From contig NZ_JACXAE010000110.1 in NCBI RefSeq assembly GCF_014698965.1, positions 124,001 through 188,000 on the forward strand: a stretch of 64,000 nt of DNA. Direction: 5' to 3'. Shown here piece by piece: positions 46,266 to 55,595 of this stretch. Made by a program: the position numbers and the translations under genes. Position 1 is the stretch's first letter, and every line of letters starts with the position of its first letter. Origin of the DNA: Iningainema tapete BLCC-T55 (GTDB lineage Bacteria; Cyanobacteriota; Cyanobacteriia; Cyanobacteriales; Nostocaceae). Under the pieces are notes generated by a model. It made no database searches, was not told where the DNA came from, and worked only from the letters and a program-made list of their open reading frames with translations.

Positions 46266-49200
46266 ATGTTCAACAATTTAAAATTAAGCACTAAAATAGG
46301 CACAAGCTTTATACTGGGGTTATCGATTATTACTGCTCTGGGAATAATTTCATACCGCACCACAAACAACTTAATCGCCAATTCTCGTTGGCAAGCTCAT
46401 ACCTATGAAGTGCTTAATGAGTTGGATAATTTAACATCTGATTTACAAGAAATAGAAATCGGACAACGTGGATATATAGTTACAGGAGAACAATTTTCTT
46501 TAGAACCTTACAACCAAGCACTTCCTAATATTAAAAACCGCCTAGAAAACCTGCGAAAATTAACCTTAGATAACCCTAATCAACAGCAGAGAATCTCTAA
46601 TTTAGAACCAATAATTTATCAAAGATTAGATTTAATTAAACAAAGAATTTCCGTGCGGCAGAGTCAAGGATTTGCAGCGGCAAGGCAACTTGTGCTGACG
46701 GATGAAGGTAGAAAATTGATGAATGAAATTCGTCGCATAACTACCGAAATGGAAACCAATGAAGTAAACCTATTAACATTACGTTCCCAGCAAAGTCAAG
46801 TAGCAACTGAACAAGCTATTAATACTATTATTTATGGTGTTAGCATAGCTTTTTTATTCTTAACTTTGATTGGGATTTATCTAAGTAAAAATATCTCTCA
46901 ACCTCTCCGAGAAATTTCTGAAGCAACTGAAAAGCTGGCAAAAGGTAATTTATCTGTAAATGTGTCGGAGCGCAACCGCCGCGACGAAATTGGGATGTTA
47001 GCGCGAACTTTTAATGAATTGATTGCTAATTTGCGTGAGACAACTGTGAGAAATGATGAACAAAGTTGGCTAAAATCAAACTTAGCTCATTTTAGCCAAC
47101 TCTTGCAAAATCAGAGAAGTCTAGAAACTGTTGCTAGCCTAATTCTCAGTGAAATTGCTCCTTTAGTTGGCGCACAACAAGGCACTTTCTACATAATGGA
47201 TGTTGATGAGCAGCCAATTTTAAAACTTTTAGGTAGCTACGCTTATCAAGAACGCAAGCACTTGTCTAATAGATTCCGTTTAGGTGAAGGATTGGTAGGG
47301 CAATGTGCTTTAGAAAAACAAAAAATTTTATTGACAGATGTACCAAGTGATTATATCAAGATTAGTTCTGGTTTAGGCGAAGCCACGCCTCTGAATATTA
47401 TCGTGTTACCTGTAATGTTTGAAAATCAGGTAATCGCAGTAATTGAGTTAGCTTCTTTTCAACGCTTTAAAGAGATTCATCTGACTTTTCTAGAGCAAGT
47501 AACTGACACTTTTGGCGCAATTTTAAGTGCGATAGCTTCTGATATTCGCACTCAAAAATTACTTGAACAGTCTCAAGAATTAACGCAACAGCTACAAGTT
47601 CAACAAGAAGAACTCAAGCAAAGTAATGAATTATTAGCACAACAAGCGCAAGAATTACAAGCATCTGAAGAAGTTTTGAAACAGCAGCAGCAGGAATTGC
47701 AACAGTCGAACGAAGAATTACAGCAATTAAACGCCGAATTAGAAGAAAAGGCAGAGTTATTATCTTTACAAAATAAAGAAGTTGAGCTAAAAAATCAGCA
47801 AGTGGAACAAGCAAGAAAATCTTTGCAAGAGAAAGCAGAGCAACTAGAATTGTCGTCAAAATACAAGTCTGAGTTTCTTGCTAACATGTCTCATGAGTTA
47901 CGAACTCCACTCAACAGCTTGTTGATTTTAGCTAGGTTACTATCAGATAATCACGATAAAAATCTGACAGATAAACAAGTCGAGTATAGCCGCACTATTT
48001 TCGCAGCAGGTAACGATTTGTTGACATTAATTAATGACATTTTGGATTTGGCAAAAATTGAATCTGGAACCATGTCTGTAGACATAAATAAAATAATTTT
48101 GCAAGAATTTTGTGAAAATTTAGAGCGGATATTTCAACAAGTTGCCTACGAGAAAGGGCTGGCTTTCAAAATTGAATTGGCTCCAAATTTACCTACTTAT
48201 ATTTACACCGATACTAAACGTCTACAACAAGTGTTAAAAAATCTCCTCTCCAATGCGTTTAAGTTTACAGAGCGCGGAGAGGTAAGACTACGTGTCGAGG
48301 TGGCAACCTCTGGATGGAGTGCTAATAACGAAACTTTGCATCGCGCTCCAACTGTAATCAGCTTCACTGTCAGCGATACAGGTATTGGCATTGCCGTTGA
48401 AAAACAAAAGATTATTTTTGAGGCGTTTCAACAAGCAGATGGCAGCACTAGTCGCAAGTACGGTGGCACAGGGCTAGGTTTATCAATTAGCCGTGAAATT
48501 ACTCGTTTATTAGGTGGTGAAATTCAACTAGTTAGTCAAGTAGGCTCTGGTAGTACGTTTACTCTATATTTACCGCTACAAACAGTCGGGGAGCAGGGGG
48601 GTAGAGAAGTCGGGGAGCAGGGGGGTAGAGAAGTCGGGGAGATGATATCAAATTCTCAGACACTCCCTTTCTCCCCCACTCAGACACTCCCTTTCTCCCC
48701 CACTCAGATACTTGACGATAGGGGTAATCTTCAACAAGGCGATCGCCTACTTTTAATTGTGGAAGATGACACTAAGTTTGCTAATATCCTTTTGGATATG
48801 GTGCGGCAGCAGGGATTTAAAGGTATAGTGGCTCACGATGGCAGTACGGGTTTAGCGCTGGCACAGGAATTTCAGCCTTCAGCCATTTTACTAGACATTC
48901 ACCTACCAGGAATGAATGGTTGGATGGTTTTGGATCGTCTCAAACATGATTTGAGTACCCGTCATATCCCAGTACATATTATGTCAGTTGAAGAGGGACG
49001 ACAACGTGGATTGCAGCAAGGAGCAATCGCTTATTTGCAAAAACCTGTGAGTAGTGAAGCGTTGCACCAAGCATTAACTAAAATTAAAGGTTTTGTTGAG
49101 CGTAGAGTGAAAAACTTGTTGGTGGTAGAAGACGATGCTACTCAACGCCTCAGTATTATAGAATTAATTGGCAACAATGATGTGGCGACAACTGCTGTTG

Positions 49201-49913
49201 GTACTGGCAAACAGGCGCTAGAAGCTATTAATCACCAACAGTTTGATTGCATGGTACTCGATTTAGGTCTACCTGATATGAACGGGTTTGAACTAATCGA
49301 ACAAATCAAGCAACTACCACATGGTGAAACACTACCAATTATAGTTTACACTGCGCGAGAACTTACGAGAGTAGAAGACACTCGATTACAGCGCATAGCA
49401 GAAACAGTTATAGTTAAGGATGTGCGATCGCCTGAGCGTCTCCTCAACGAAACTGCCCTATTCTTGCACCGCGTGCAAGCTAATTTACCTGCGCCTAAAC
49501 GACAAATGCTCGAACAATTACATTCCTGTGATCCTACACTAGCAGGCAAAAAGGTGTTAATTGTCGATGATGATGTACGCAATATATTTGCTCTTACCAG
49601 TATACTTGAGCGTTATCAAATCCAGGTGATGTATGCTGAAAACGGTAAAGACGGAATTGACGTTTTACATTCCACACCAGATATTAATCTAATTTTAATG
49701 GATGTGATGATGCCCGAAATGGACGGCTATGAAACAACACGCCGCATCCGCCAAACTCCACAGTTTAAATCTCTACCCATTATTGCACTTACAGCTAAGG
49801 CAATGCAAGGTGACAGAGAAAAGTGTATTGAAGCAGGCGCTTCTGACTATATTACCAAACCTGTAGATAACGATCAGTTACTTTCTTTGTTACGTGTTTG
49901 GCTCTACCGTTAG
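46266..49913 (+). CDS. membrane hybrid histidine kinase CHASE3-HAMP-GAF-HisKA-3xREC
   Basis: 1215 residues from ATG 46266 (AAGG 9 nt upstream; the TTG at 46257 is less likely). TM1 (IGTSFILGLSIITALGIIS) and TM2 (IIYGVSIAFLFLTLIGIYL) enclose a CHASE3-type sensor domain with EIEIGQRGYIVTGEQ. HAMP, GAF, coiled coil, HisKA (His543 in SHELRTP), HATPase ([15 protein letters not shown]) and three receiver domains follow. From the GAF on it is a close paralogue of the preceding kinase, so the two probably share partners while sensing different cues. Two sets of 24-bp tandem repeats fill the HATPase-REC linker. Confidence 0.93.
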   Translation: MFNNLKLSTKIGTSFILGLSIITALGIISYRTTNNLIANSRWQAHTYEVLNELDNLTSDLQEIEIGQRGYIVTGEQFSLEPYNQALPNIKNRLENLRKLTLDNPNQQQRISNLEPIIYQRLDLIKQRISVRQSQGFAAARQLVLTDEGRKLMNEIRRITTEMETNEVNLLTLRSQQSQVATEQAINTIIYGVSIAFLFLTLIGIYLSKNISQPLREISEATEKLAKGNLSVNVSERNRRDEIGMLARTFNELIANLRETTVRNDEQSWLKSNLAHFSQLLQNQRSLETVASLILSEIAPLVGAQQGTFYIMDVDEQPILKLLGSYAYQERKHLSNRFRLGEGLVGQCALEKQKILLTDVPSDYIKISSGLGEATPLNIIVLPVMFENQVIAVIELASFQRFKEIHLTFLEQVTDTFGAILSAIASDIRTQKLLEQSQELTQQLQVQQEELKQSNELLAQQAQELQASEEVLKQQQQELQQSNEELQQLNAELEEKAELLSLQNKEVELKNQQVEQARKSLQEKAEQLELSSKYKSEFLANMSHELRTPLNSLLILARLLSDNHDKNLTDKQVEYSRTIFAAGNDLLTLINDILDLAKIESGTMSVDINKIILQEFCENLERIFQQVAYEKGLAFKIELAPNLPTYIYTDTKRLQQVLKNLLSNAFKFTERGEVRLRVEVATSGWSANNETLHRAPTVISFTVSDTGIGIAVEKQKIIFEAFQQADGSTSRKYGGTGLGLSISREITRLLGGEIQLVSQVGSGSTFTLYLPLQTVGEQGGREVGEQGGREVGEMISNSQTLPFSPTQTLPFSPTQILDDRGNLQQGDRLLLIVEDDTKFANILLDMVRQQGFKGIVAHDGSTGLALAQEFQPSAILLDIHLPGMNGWMVLDRLKHDLSTRHIPVHIMSVEEGRQRGLQQGAIAYLQKPVSSEALHQALTKIKGFVERRVKNLLVVEDDATQRLSIIELIGNNDVATTAVGTGKQALEAINHQQFDCMVLDLGLPDMNGFELIEQIKQLPHGETLPIIVYTARELTRVEDTRLQRIAETVIVKDVRSPERLLNETALFLHRVQANLPAPKRQMLEQLHSCDPTLAGKKVLIVDDDVRNIFALTSILERYQIQVMYAENGKDGIDVLHSTPDINLILMDVMMPEMDGYETTRRIRQTPQFKSLPIIALTAKAMQGDREKCIEAGASDYITKPVDNDQLLSLLRVWLYR
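48585..48703 (+). repeat. two sets of 24-bp tandem repeats in a kinase linker
   Basis: Unit 1 (GTCGGGGAGCAGG...) is repeated at 48585-48608 and 48609-48632 with a third partial copy; unit 2 (TCAGACACTCCC...) at 48656-48679 and 48680-48703. The 24-bp length keeps frame, encoding repeats of VGEQGGRE and QTLPFSPT. Confidence 0.85.
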
Positions 49914-50032
49914 TTTTCTGTCTTAAGATAGGGGTAATCAACGTTTTTTATAGTATTCGGATGGATGCGAGTTTTGACACCTATACCTTATAAAAAATAG
50001 TAGGGTGAATTACTAACGCACCATCATCTCTA

Positions 50033-50058
50033 TAGAAACGTTACATGTAACGTTTCTA
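50033..50058. repeat. 26-bp perfect palindrome
   Basis: TAGAAACG-TTACATGTAA-CGTTTCTA is perfectly palindromic and shares the core ACGTTACATGTAACGT with 519-546. It lies between the second kinase and the cheR gene. Confidence 0.75.
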
Positions 50059-50112
50059 AATTAACGATATTTTGTCAACAACACTATTGTGGGCTGCTGC
50101 CTCAACTATATT

Positions 50113-50967
50113 ATGATACAATCAACAGCAACTTACAAACTTATGGATAGAGAGCAACTTGAAGATATTGAAATTCAATTGCTCCTCGAAGGCATATATC
50201 GTTACTATGGTTTTGACTTCAGAAATTATGCCTTGGCTTCACTCAAACGCCGAATTTGGAATATAGTTCGCTTAGAAGGTTTAACTAGTGTATCAGGATT
50301 GCAAGAAAAAATTCTCCACGACTCCGAATGTATGGAGAGGTTCTTATATAATCTCTCTGTTAATGTTACTACTATGTTTCGCGATCCTCACTTTTTTTTA
50401 ACATTTAGAAATAAAGTTATACCTATATTACGCACTTATCCTTTCATTCGGATTTGGCACGCTGGATGTTCTACAGGGGAAGAAGTTTATTCAATGGCTA
50501 TTATCCTTCAAGAAGAAGGACTTTATCACCGTACCCGTTTATATGCTACTGATATTAACGATCTGGTATTAAGAAAAGCTAAAGCAGGTATTTTTTCCCT
50601 AAAACTAATGCAAGAATATACGCACAATTATATCTTAGCAGGTGGGAAAAAATCTTTTTCAGAATACTATACAGCAGCATACGAACACGCAATATTTTCT
50701 TCTTCCCTAAAGGAAAATATTATATTTTCGCAGCATAATCTAGCCACAGATAGCTCTTTTAATGAATTTAATATTATTTTATGTCGCAATGTTTTAATTT
50801 ACTTTAACAAAACTTTACAAAAGCAAGTACATAATTTATTTTATGAAAGTCTGGTGAGGTTTGGCGTTTTAGGTTTGGGGCGTCAAGAAACACTTAGGTT
50901 TACGCCTCACGAAAAAGACTTTGAGGAATTAGACAGTAGTCAAAAACTTTATCGCCGAATTCATTAA
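50113..50967 (+). CDS. cheR: CheR-type protein-glutamate O-methyltransferase
   Basis: 284 residues from ATG 50113; ATG 50143 and an upstream GTG at 50089 are alternatives and no clear ribosome site decides. The CheR N-terminal helical domain (RNYALASLKRRIWNIVRLEG) precedes the SAM-binding fold: IWHAGCSTGEEVYSMAIIL, LYATDIN, and ILCRNVLIYFN. CheR uses SAM to methylate glutamates on chemoreceptors. No receptor gene is adjacent, so the substrate may be a kinase with HAMP/coiled-coil signalling helices in this operon, which is inference. cheB follows 46 bp on, across a palindromic repeat. Confidence 0.9.
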   Translation: MIQSTATYKLMDREQLEDIEIQLLLEGIYRYYGFDFRNYALASLKRRIWNIVRLEGLTSVSGLQEKILHDSECMERFLYNLSVNVTTMFRDPHFFLTFRNKVIPILRTYPFIRIWHAGCSTGEEVYSMAIILQEEGLYHRTRLYATDINDLVLRKAKAGIFSLKLMQEYTHNYILAGGKKSFSEYYTAAYEHAIFSSSLKENIIFSQHNLATDSSFNEFNIILCRNVLIYFNKTLQKQVHNLFYESLVRFGVLGLGRQETLRFTPHEKDFEELDSSQKLYRRIH

Positions 50968-50969
50968 CA

Positions 50970-50998
50970 GTACAGACGCTCCGGCGGAGCGTCTGTAC
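50970..50998. repeat. 29-bp palindrome between cheR and cheB
   Basis: GTACAGACGCTCCG (50970-50983) pairs perfectly with 50985-50998 around one base. It is the same element family as 45018-45046. It starts 3 bp after the cheR stop and may modulate read-through into cheB. Confidence 0.8.
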
Positions 50999-51013
50999 AG
51001 GAGACAGGAGTAA

Positions 51014-51604
51014 ATGACATTCAAACTAATTGTGATCGGTACATCTTTAGGAGGTTTAAACGCTGTTCAAGTCTTGCTTAAGAGTTTACCAGCGTCTTTC
51101 CTAACTCCTGTAGCTGTTGTTCTCCACCGTCATAAAAGTTCTGATGAGTCCTTAATAGTCTTGTTACAACTATATAGTAAGTTACACATTAAAGAGGCGC
51201 AAGACAAAGAAGATATTTTGCCTGGATACGTGTACATAGCTCCTGCTGATTATCATTTATTGATAGAAAGTGACAATAAAACACAAAACCCTCACTTTGC
51301 TTTATCCATAGATGATCCAGTTACTTATGCACGTCCGTCAATTGATGTACTATTTGAAACAGCGGCAGACGCTTATGGCAAAAAAGTGATTGGTGTACTA
51401 TTGACAGGCGCTAATCATGATGGTGTTCAAGGACTGGCGAAAATCAAAGCCAAAGGTGGTAAAACAGTGGTGGAGGAGCCTTCAACAGCAGCATGTTCAA
51501 TTATGCCCCAAGCAGCTATCGTAGCTGGTGTCGCTGAGAAAATTCTCCCATTGACGGAAATTGCCCGGTTCTTGGTAAAAATTTGTGATTTTCAGAGTGA
51601 ATAA
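51014..51604 (+). CDS. cheB: CheB-type methylesterase, catalytic domain only
   Basis: 196 residues, no receiver domain. The catalytic features are visible: Ser in VIGTSLGGLNA, His in VVLHRHKSSDE, and Asp in LTGANHDGVQG, with EPSTAACSIMPQAAI as the conserved C-terminal segment. CheB removes methyl groups added by CheR; stand-alone CheB domains often work with separate hybrid kinases that supply receiver control. An AGGAG-like site (ACAGGAGTAA) precedes the ATG. The hybrid kinase at 51767 follows by about 160 bp. Confidence 0.92.
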   Translation: MTFKLIVIGTSLGGLNAVQVLLKSLPASFLTPVAVVLHRHKSSDESLIVLLQLYSKLHIKEAQDKEDILPGYVYIAPADYHLLIESDNKTQNPHFALSIDDPVTYARPSIDVLFETAADAYGKKVIGVLLTGANHDGVQGLAKIKAKGGKTVVEEPSTAACSIMPQAAIVAGVAEKILPLTEIARFLVKICDFQSE

Positions 51605-51766
51605 TTCTTAGCTAAGTCTTCATATAGATAAAGCTAAGAACTATGAAATCTTCGCAGTACGGAAATTTATAACTTAAGATAGTGGGAATATGTCAACTTT
51701 AAGCGTCAAAGTCAATCATATAGACGTTAAAACGCCTTAATGTATTCCTGATAGCATAGAGAACAA

Positions 51767-53578
51767 ATGTCATTTCAACCTAAAGTTAATGTTCTACTGG
51801 TAGATGACCATTCAGAAAACTTGCTGGCTCTAGAGGCGATTTTAGATAGCCTGGGGCAAAATTTAGTCAGAGCTACATCAGGTGCAGAGGCGCTGCGACG
51901 TTTGCTATCTCTTGACTTTGCAGTGATTCTGCTCGATGTGCAGATGCCAGATATGGATGGGTTTGAAACAGCGACGCTAATTCGACAAAGAGAGCGATCG
52001 CGTCATACGCCAATTATATTCCTTACGGCCTTTAACACGAGCGATAATATGGTGTATAAAGGTTACTCAATTGGTGCGGTAGATTATTTATTCAAACCAC
52101 TTGAACCAGAAATATTGAAATCCAAGGTAGCAGCATTTGTTGATTTGTTCCAAAAAACAGCTGAGGTGAAGCGACAAGCAGCACAACTAGCAGCGATGAA
52201 TACGGAACTCAGAAAACGAGAAGAGATGTTTCGCTCTTTGAGTGCTTGTTCGCCTGTGGGTATTTTTCTGACAGATACAGAAGGTAAATGTACTTATGTT
52301 AACCCCCGCCTACTTGCCATCACGGGAATGACGCAAGAGGAAACTTTAGGCGATGGTTGGGTAAGCAGAATTCATCCAGAAGACTCAGAACAAGCGATCG
52401 CTCAATGGAAGGTAGCATTAACACAAGCACAGGAGTACAGAAGTGAGTTTCGCATCTTCACCACCGCCGGAATCGAGCGTTGGGTGTACTTTTCTTCATC
52501 ACCCATGCGCGTAGAAGACAATCAAGTCATCGGCTATGTTGCTACGCTTGAAGATATCACAGAGCGTAAAAAAGCAGAAGAAGAACACATTAAGTTAATT
52601 CGTGAGCAAACAGCAAGACAAGAGGCAGAGACAGCCAACCGCCTGAAAGACGAGTTCTTAGCAACCCTTTCTCACGAACTCCGCACACCTTTAACATCAA
52701 TACTAGGTTGGGCTAGACTATTACGCCAGCGTAAATTAGATGAAGTAGCGATTGCTCGCGCTCTAGAAACCATCGAACGTAACGCCACTTTGCAAGCGCA
52801 ACTAATCGAAGATATTTTAGATGTCTCGCGGATTATGCGGGGCAAATTACAAATAAATCTCTGCCCAATTAGCTTAGAATCAACAATTTCCACAGTTATC
52901 AATTCTATACGTTTAGAAGCAGAAGCGAAAAATCTTCAACTTGAGTATACAGTTACTCCCCCACTCACAAACTCACAAACTCACAAACTCACAAACTCAC
53001 AAACTCCCTTTCACGTTCTAGCAGATCCCAACCGTCTACAGCAAATTATTTGGAATCTACTTAGTAACGCTGTCAAGTTTACACCAAGTGGGGGCAGAAT
53101 AGAAGTGCGATTAGAAGCAATAACTGAAGATGAAAAATCAAACAAAGGCAATCAGGAAAAACCACAATTTCCGATTCCCTATGCTCAATTTAAAGTAATT
53201 GATACAGGTACTGGCATTAGCCCTGATTTTCTTCCCCATGTATTTGACCGCTTTCGTCAAGCAGATGGTAGTATTACGAGAAACCAAGGTGGGTTAGGTA
53301 TAGGACTAGCCATTGTACGTTATTTGGTAGAAATGCATCACGGTAGCGTTTATGCCGAAAGTCCGGGTGTTGGAAAAGGAGCAACTTTTACCGTCAATCT
53401 ACCACTTACACAAGCAGGGGGAAAAGGGTTTTTCAAGAATGGGAGTAAGGGAGTGGGGGAATCTATGAATGTTTCTTATTTATCCTCCCCAGCCTCCGCT
53501 TCTTCGTCATTACCTAGTCATTTGATTGATAGTTTGCGTGTGCGAGTGATGGATGACGATACTGATACAGCCAAATAA
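51767..53578 (+). CDS. REC-PAS-histidine kinase, 603 aa
   Basis: An N-terminal receiver domain (residues ~5-125; acceptor Asp in ILLDVQMPD) is followed by a PAS/PAC domain (~146-270; ACSPVGIFLTDTEG), HisKA with His303 in SHELRTP, and HATPase (IIWNLLSNAVKFTPSGG; GGLGIGLAIVRYLVEMH). No membrane helix. The kinase has an input receiver, so it probably receives phosphate from the upstream hybrid kinases or CheB/CheR-linked signalling. The C-terminal tail after about 540 is low complexity (GGKGFFKNGSKGVG). An octamer tandem repeat encodes an odd THKLTNSQ repeat at the start of the ATPase domain. Confidence 0.92.
   Translation: MSFQPKVNVLLVDDHSENLLALEAILDSLGQNLVRATSGAEALRRLLSLDFAVILLDVQMPDMDGFETATLIRQRERSRHTPIIFLTAFNTSDNMVYKGYSIGAVDYLFKPLEPEILKSKVAAFVDLFQKTAEVKRQAAQLAAMNTELRKREEMFRSLSACSPVGIFLTDTEGKCTYVNPRLLAITGMTQEETLGDGWVSRIHPEDSEQAIAQWKVALTQAQEYRSEFRIFTTAGIERWVYFSSSPMRVEDNQVIGYVATLEDITERKKAEEEHIKLIREQTARQEAETANRLKDEFLATLSHELRTPLTSILGWARLLRQRKLDEVAIARALETIERNATLQAQLIEDILDVSRIMRGKLQINLCPISLESTISTVINSIRLEAEAKNLQLEYTVTPPLTNSQTHKLTNSQTPFHVLADPNRLQQIIWNLLSNAVKFTPSGGRIEVRLEAITEDEKSNKGNQEKPQFPIPYAQFKVIDTGTGISPDFLPHVFDRFRQADGSITRNQGGLGIGLAIVRYLVEMHHGSVYAESPGVGKGATFTVNLPLTQAGGKGFFKNGSKGVGESMNVSYLSSPASASSSLPSHLIDSLRVRVMDDDTDTAK
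52964..53003 (+). repeat. five tandem 8-bp repeats in kinase coding sequence
   Basis: CTCACAAA is repeated five times without interruption at 52964-53003. Because 8 and 3 have no common factor the peptide period is eight residues (THKLTNSQ). It sits between the HisKA and the N box of the ATPase domain. Confidence 0.85.
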
Positions 53579-53585
53579 CTTACTA

Positions 53586-54674
53586 CTACGCTAAGTCAGG
53601 AAAACACGAAAGCACAGCCGGATGAACTAAGCGATGATTTTGTACATTCACTCCCTTAGCTAATGCTTGGTTCTCTTGAAGTGCTTGAATACCTAAGTTG
53701 GATAATTGTAGCACATAGGGTAGTGTACTGTTGTTCAGTGCTTGGGTTGAAGTCCAAGGTACTGCCCCAGGCATATTCGGAACTCCATAATGCAGTACAC
53801 CTTCTTCAACGTATACTGGATTAGTGTGGGATGTAGTGTGTAAGGTTTCTACACAACCACCTTGGTCAACAGCAACATCGACAATTACAGAACCACGACG
53901 CATTTGTTTAACTAAATCCCGTGAGACAAGAATCGGTGCTCTACGCCCCGGTACTAAAACAGCGCCAATGACTAAATCAGCTTCTTTCACAGCGGTTTCA
54001 ATCTGGGTAGAGTTACTATATAGTAGTTCTACTCTAGAGCCAAATAGGGTTTCTAGATATGATAAACGCTCAACGTTAACATCTAATATTTGTACTGTAG
54101 CACCCATTCCTACGGCTATTTTTGCGGCTTCTGTGCCAACCACACCACCACCGACAATCGCTACTCTACCAGGTTTAACCCCAGGAACACCACCTAAGAG
54201 TACTCCTCTACCACCTTGTTGACTTTCCAGAAATCTTGCGCCAAATTGAACTGCTAAGCGACCAGCAATTATACTCATGGGGGTGAGTAGGGGTAATTTA
54301 TTACTGCCCGGTTGCTCTACAGTTTCGTAGGCGATCGCTGTTACACCACAATCTATCAAATTCTCCGTCAATTTTCTATCTGCAGCTAGATGCAGATAAG
54401 TAAACAATAACTGACCCTTTTGTAAAAACTTATACTCCTGCTCTAAAGGTTCTTTGACTTTAACAACTAAATCCCTACTCCAAGCCTCCGAAGGTGTAGC
54501 GACGATAGAAGCACCAGCATTTACATAGTCATCATCTGTAAATCCCGCACCATTACCTGCAGCATTTTGTACAAATATGGCATGACCATTTTCACTTAGC
54601 ACCCTGACACTAGAAGGACTTAACCCGACTCGAAACTCCTGATCCTTCGTTTCCTTAGGAACACCTATTTCCAT
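53586..54674 (-). CDS. ald: alanine dehydrogenase
   Basis: 362 residues, the normal Ald length. It starts MEIGVPKETKDQEFRVGLSP with the conserved substrate-binding Arg/Lys region; a Rossmann motif VAIVGGGVVGTEAAKIAVGM follows mid-protein, and HTTSHTNPVYVEEGVLHYGV near the C terminus is family-typical. It catalyses NAD-linked reversible oxidative deamination of L-alanine to pyruvate. In heterocystous cyanobacteria Ald supports nitrogen-fixing growth by alanine catabolism. It is convergent with the REC-PAS kinase, with stop codons 8 bp apart. Confidence 0.95.
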   Translation of the reverse strand: MEIGVPKETKDQEFRVGLSPSSVRVLSENGHAIFVQNAAGNGAGFTDDDYVNAGASIVATPSEAWSRDLVVKVKEPLEQEYKFLQKGQLLFTYLHLAADRKLTENLIDCGVTAIAYETVEQPGSNKLPLLTPMSIIAGRLAVQFGARFLESQQGGRGVLLGGVPGVKPGRVAIVGGGVVGTEAAKIAVGMGATVQILDVNVERLSYLETLFGSRVELLYSNSTQIETAVKEADLVIGAVLVPGRRAPILVSRDLVKQMRRGSVIVDVAVDQGGCVETLHTTSHTNPVYVEEGVLHYGVPNMPGAVPWTSTQALNNSTLPYVLQLSNLGIQALQENQALAKGVNVQNHRLVHPAVLSCFPDLA

Positions 54675-54932
54675 TTACTTCCTCTAATTAATTTTTGTTT
54701 AGCTTTAGTTTGTCAGTCTATTCCCGGTTTTTTTGAATCAGAAACTACGAATTTACCCGAATTTTCTCTGATCCGTGTTTCTCTAATTTAACTTTGAGGC
54801 TTGACGATTGCCACAGTACTCATACAATATATTAAGAATTATAAAAATCTGTAAAAGGGATTGGGGATTGGGGATGAAAAGAATATTCGCGCCTCAGTAC
54901 CCAGTACCCAGTTCTAAAAAGAGGTTTTCCTA

Positions 54933-55106
54933 ATGATGACACAACCACAGCCAACTGTTAGCCCTAAACTAGAGGAACCAAAGTTTGGATTTAATGAATA
55001 TGCTGAGCGTTTAAATGGTCGAGCCGCTATGATAGGCTTTGTCCTGATGGTGATAATTGAATACGTCACCGACAAAGGAGTATTATCCTGGCTCGGTTTA
55101 AGATAA
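54933..55106 (+). CDS. high-light-inducible one-helix protein (Hli/Scp)
   Basis: 57 residues; short but unmistakable. The chlorophyll-binding helix reads EYAERLNGRAAMIGFVLMVI with the ExxNGRxAMxGF motif, preceded by a soluble N terminus (MMTQPQPTVSPKLEEPKFGF). Hli proteins bind chlorophyll and carotenoid at photosystem II assembly intermediates and are induced by high light and other stress. It stands alone upstream of a hairpin at 55122-55172. The ATG-ATG start at 54933/54936 has only a loose AGAGG site 13 nt upstream. Confidence 0.93.
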   Translation: MMTQPQPTVSPKLEEPKFGFNEYAERLNGRAAMIGFVLMVIIEYVTDKGVLSWLGLR

Positions 55107-55121
55107 TTGCCTATTGGTGTG

Positions 55122-55172
55122 GAAAACCGAAACGCTCTCTATCCAGGATTGGATAGAGTAGGGGGGGTTTTC
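55122..55172 (+). terminator. nested hairpin after hli gene
   Basis: Inner arms CTCTATCC (55137-55144) / GGATAGAG (55151-55158) within outer arms GAAAACC (55122-55128) / GGTTTTC (55166-55172). A likely terminator for the hli transcript. Confidence 0.6.
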
Positions 55173-55292
55173 ACTAGTATCCTCCTCTACCCAAGAAAAA
55201 TTATAATTAAGATAAAATCTCTCACAAAAATAGTCTGCTGGTGAGGTTTGATCTTTAAATTTTATAAACAAGGTGAACTGAAAAACCCTGTG

Positions 55293-55589
55293 ATGAACGT
55301 TATACTACCTCGTTTTTTAAAGTCAGCGTACAGGAGAGAACCAATCATCAGTGTACTAATCACGATGGGCATCGTGGACGCATTGATTGGTGGTGTGGGC
55401 GATAGCTGGTCGTTGTTTGCTGTAGGCTTAGGGACAGTAGGCATAACACTCGTTTGGCGTTTTTGGCGTAGTAGTCAACAGCGTCGTTCGTTTCCAGAAG
55501 AAGCAGTAGTACAACATTACCTACCAGCCCGCTCTTCCAGCACTAGTTTACCAATGCTCAGCGTTGCTAAGAAAAAACCACCCCAGTAG
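55293..55589 (+). CDS. small membrane protein, 98 aa
   Basis: 98 residues from ATG 55293 (MNVILPRFLKSAYRREPIIS); a TTG at 55248 would add 15 residues. It has one or two hydrophobic segments (ISVLITMGIVDALIGGVG; SLFAVGLGTVGITLVWRFW) and a basic, Ser-rich cytoplasmic tail. It resembles a small conserved cyanobacterial membrane family of unknown function. The WD40 gene begins 6 bp downstream, so both are likely one operon. Confidence 0.65.
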   Translation: MNVILPRFLKSAYRREPIISVLITMGIVDALIGGVGDSWSLFAVGLGTVGITLVWRFWRSSQQRRSFPEEAVVQHYLPARSSSTSLPMLSVAKKKPPQ

Positions 55590-55595
55590 TGTTAA

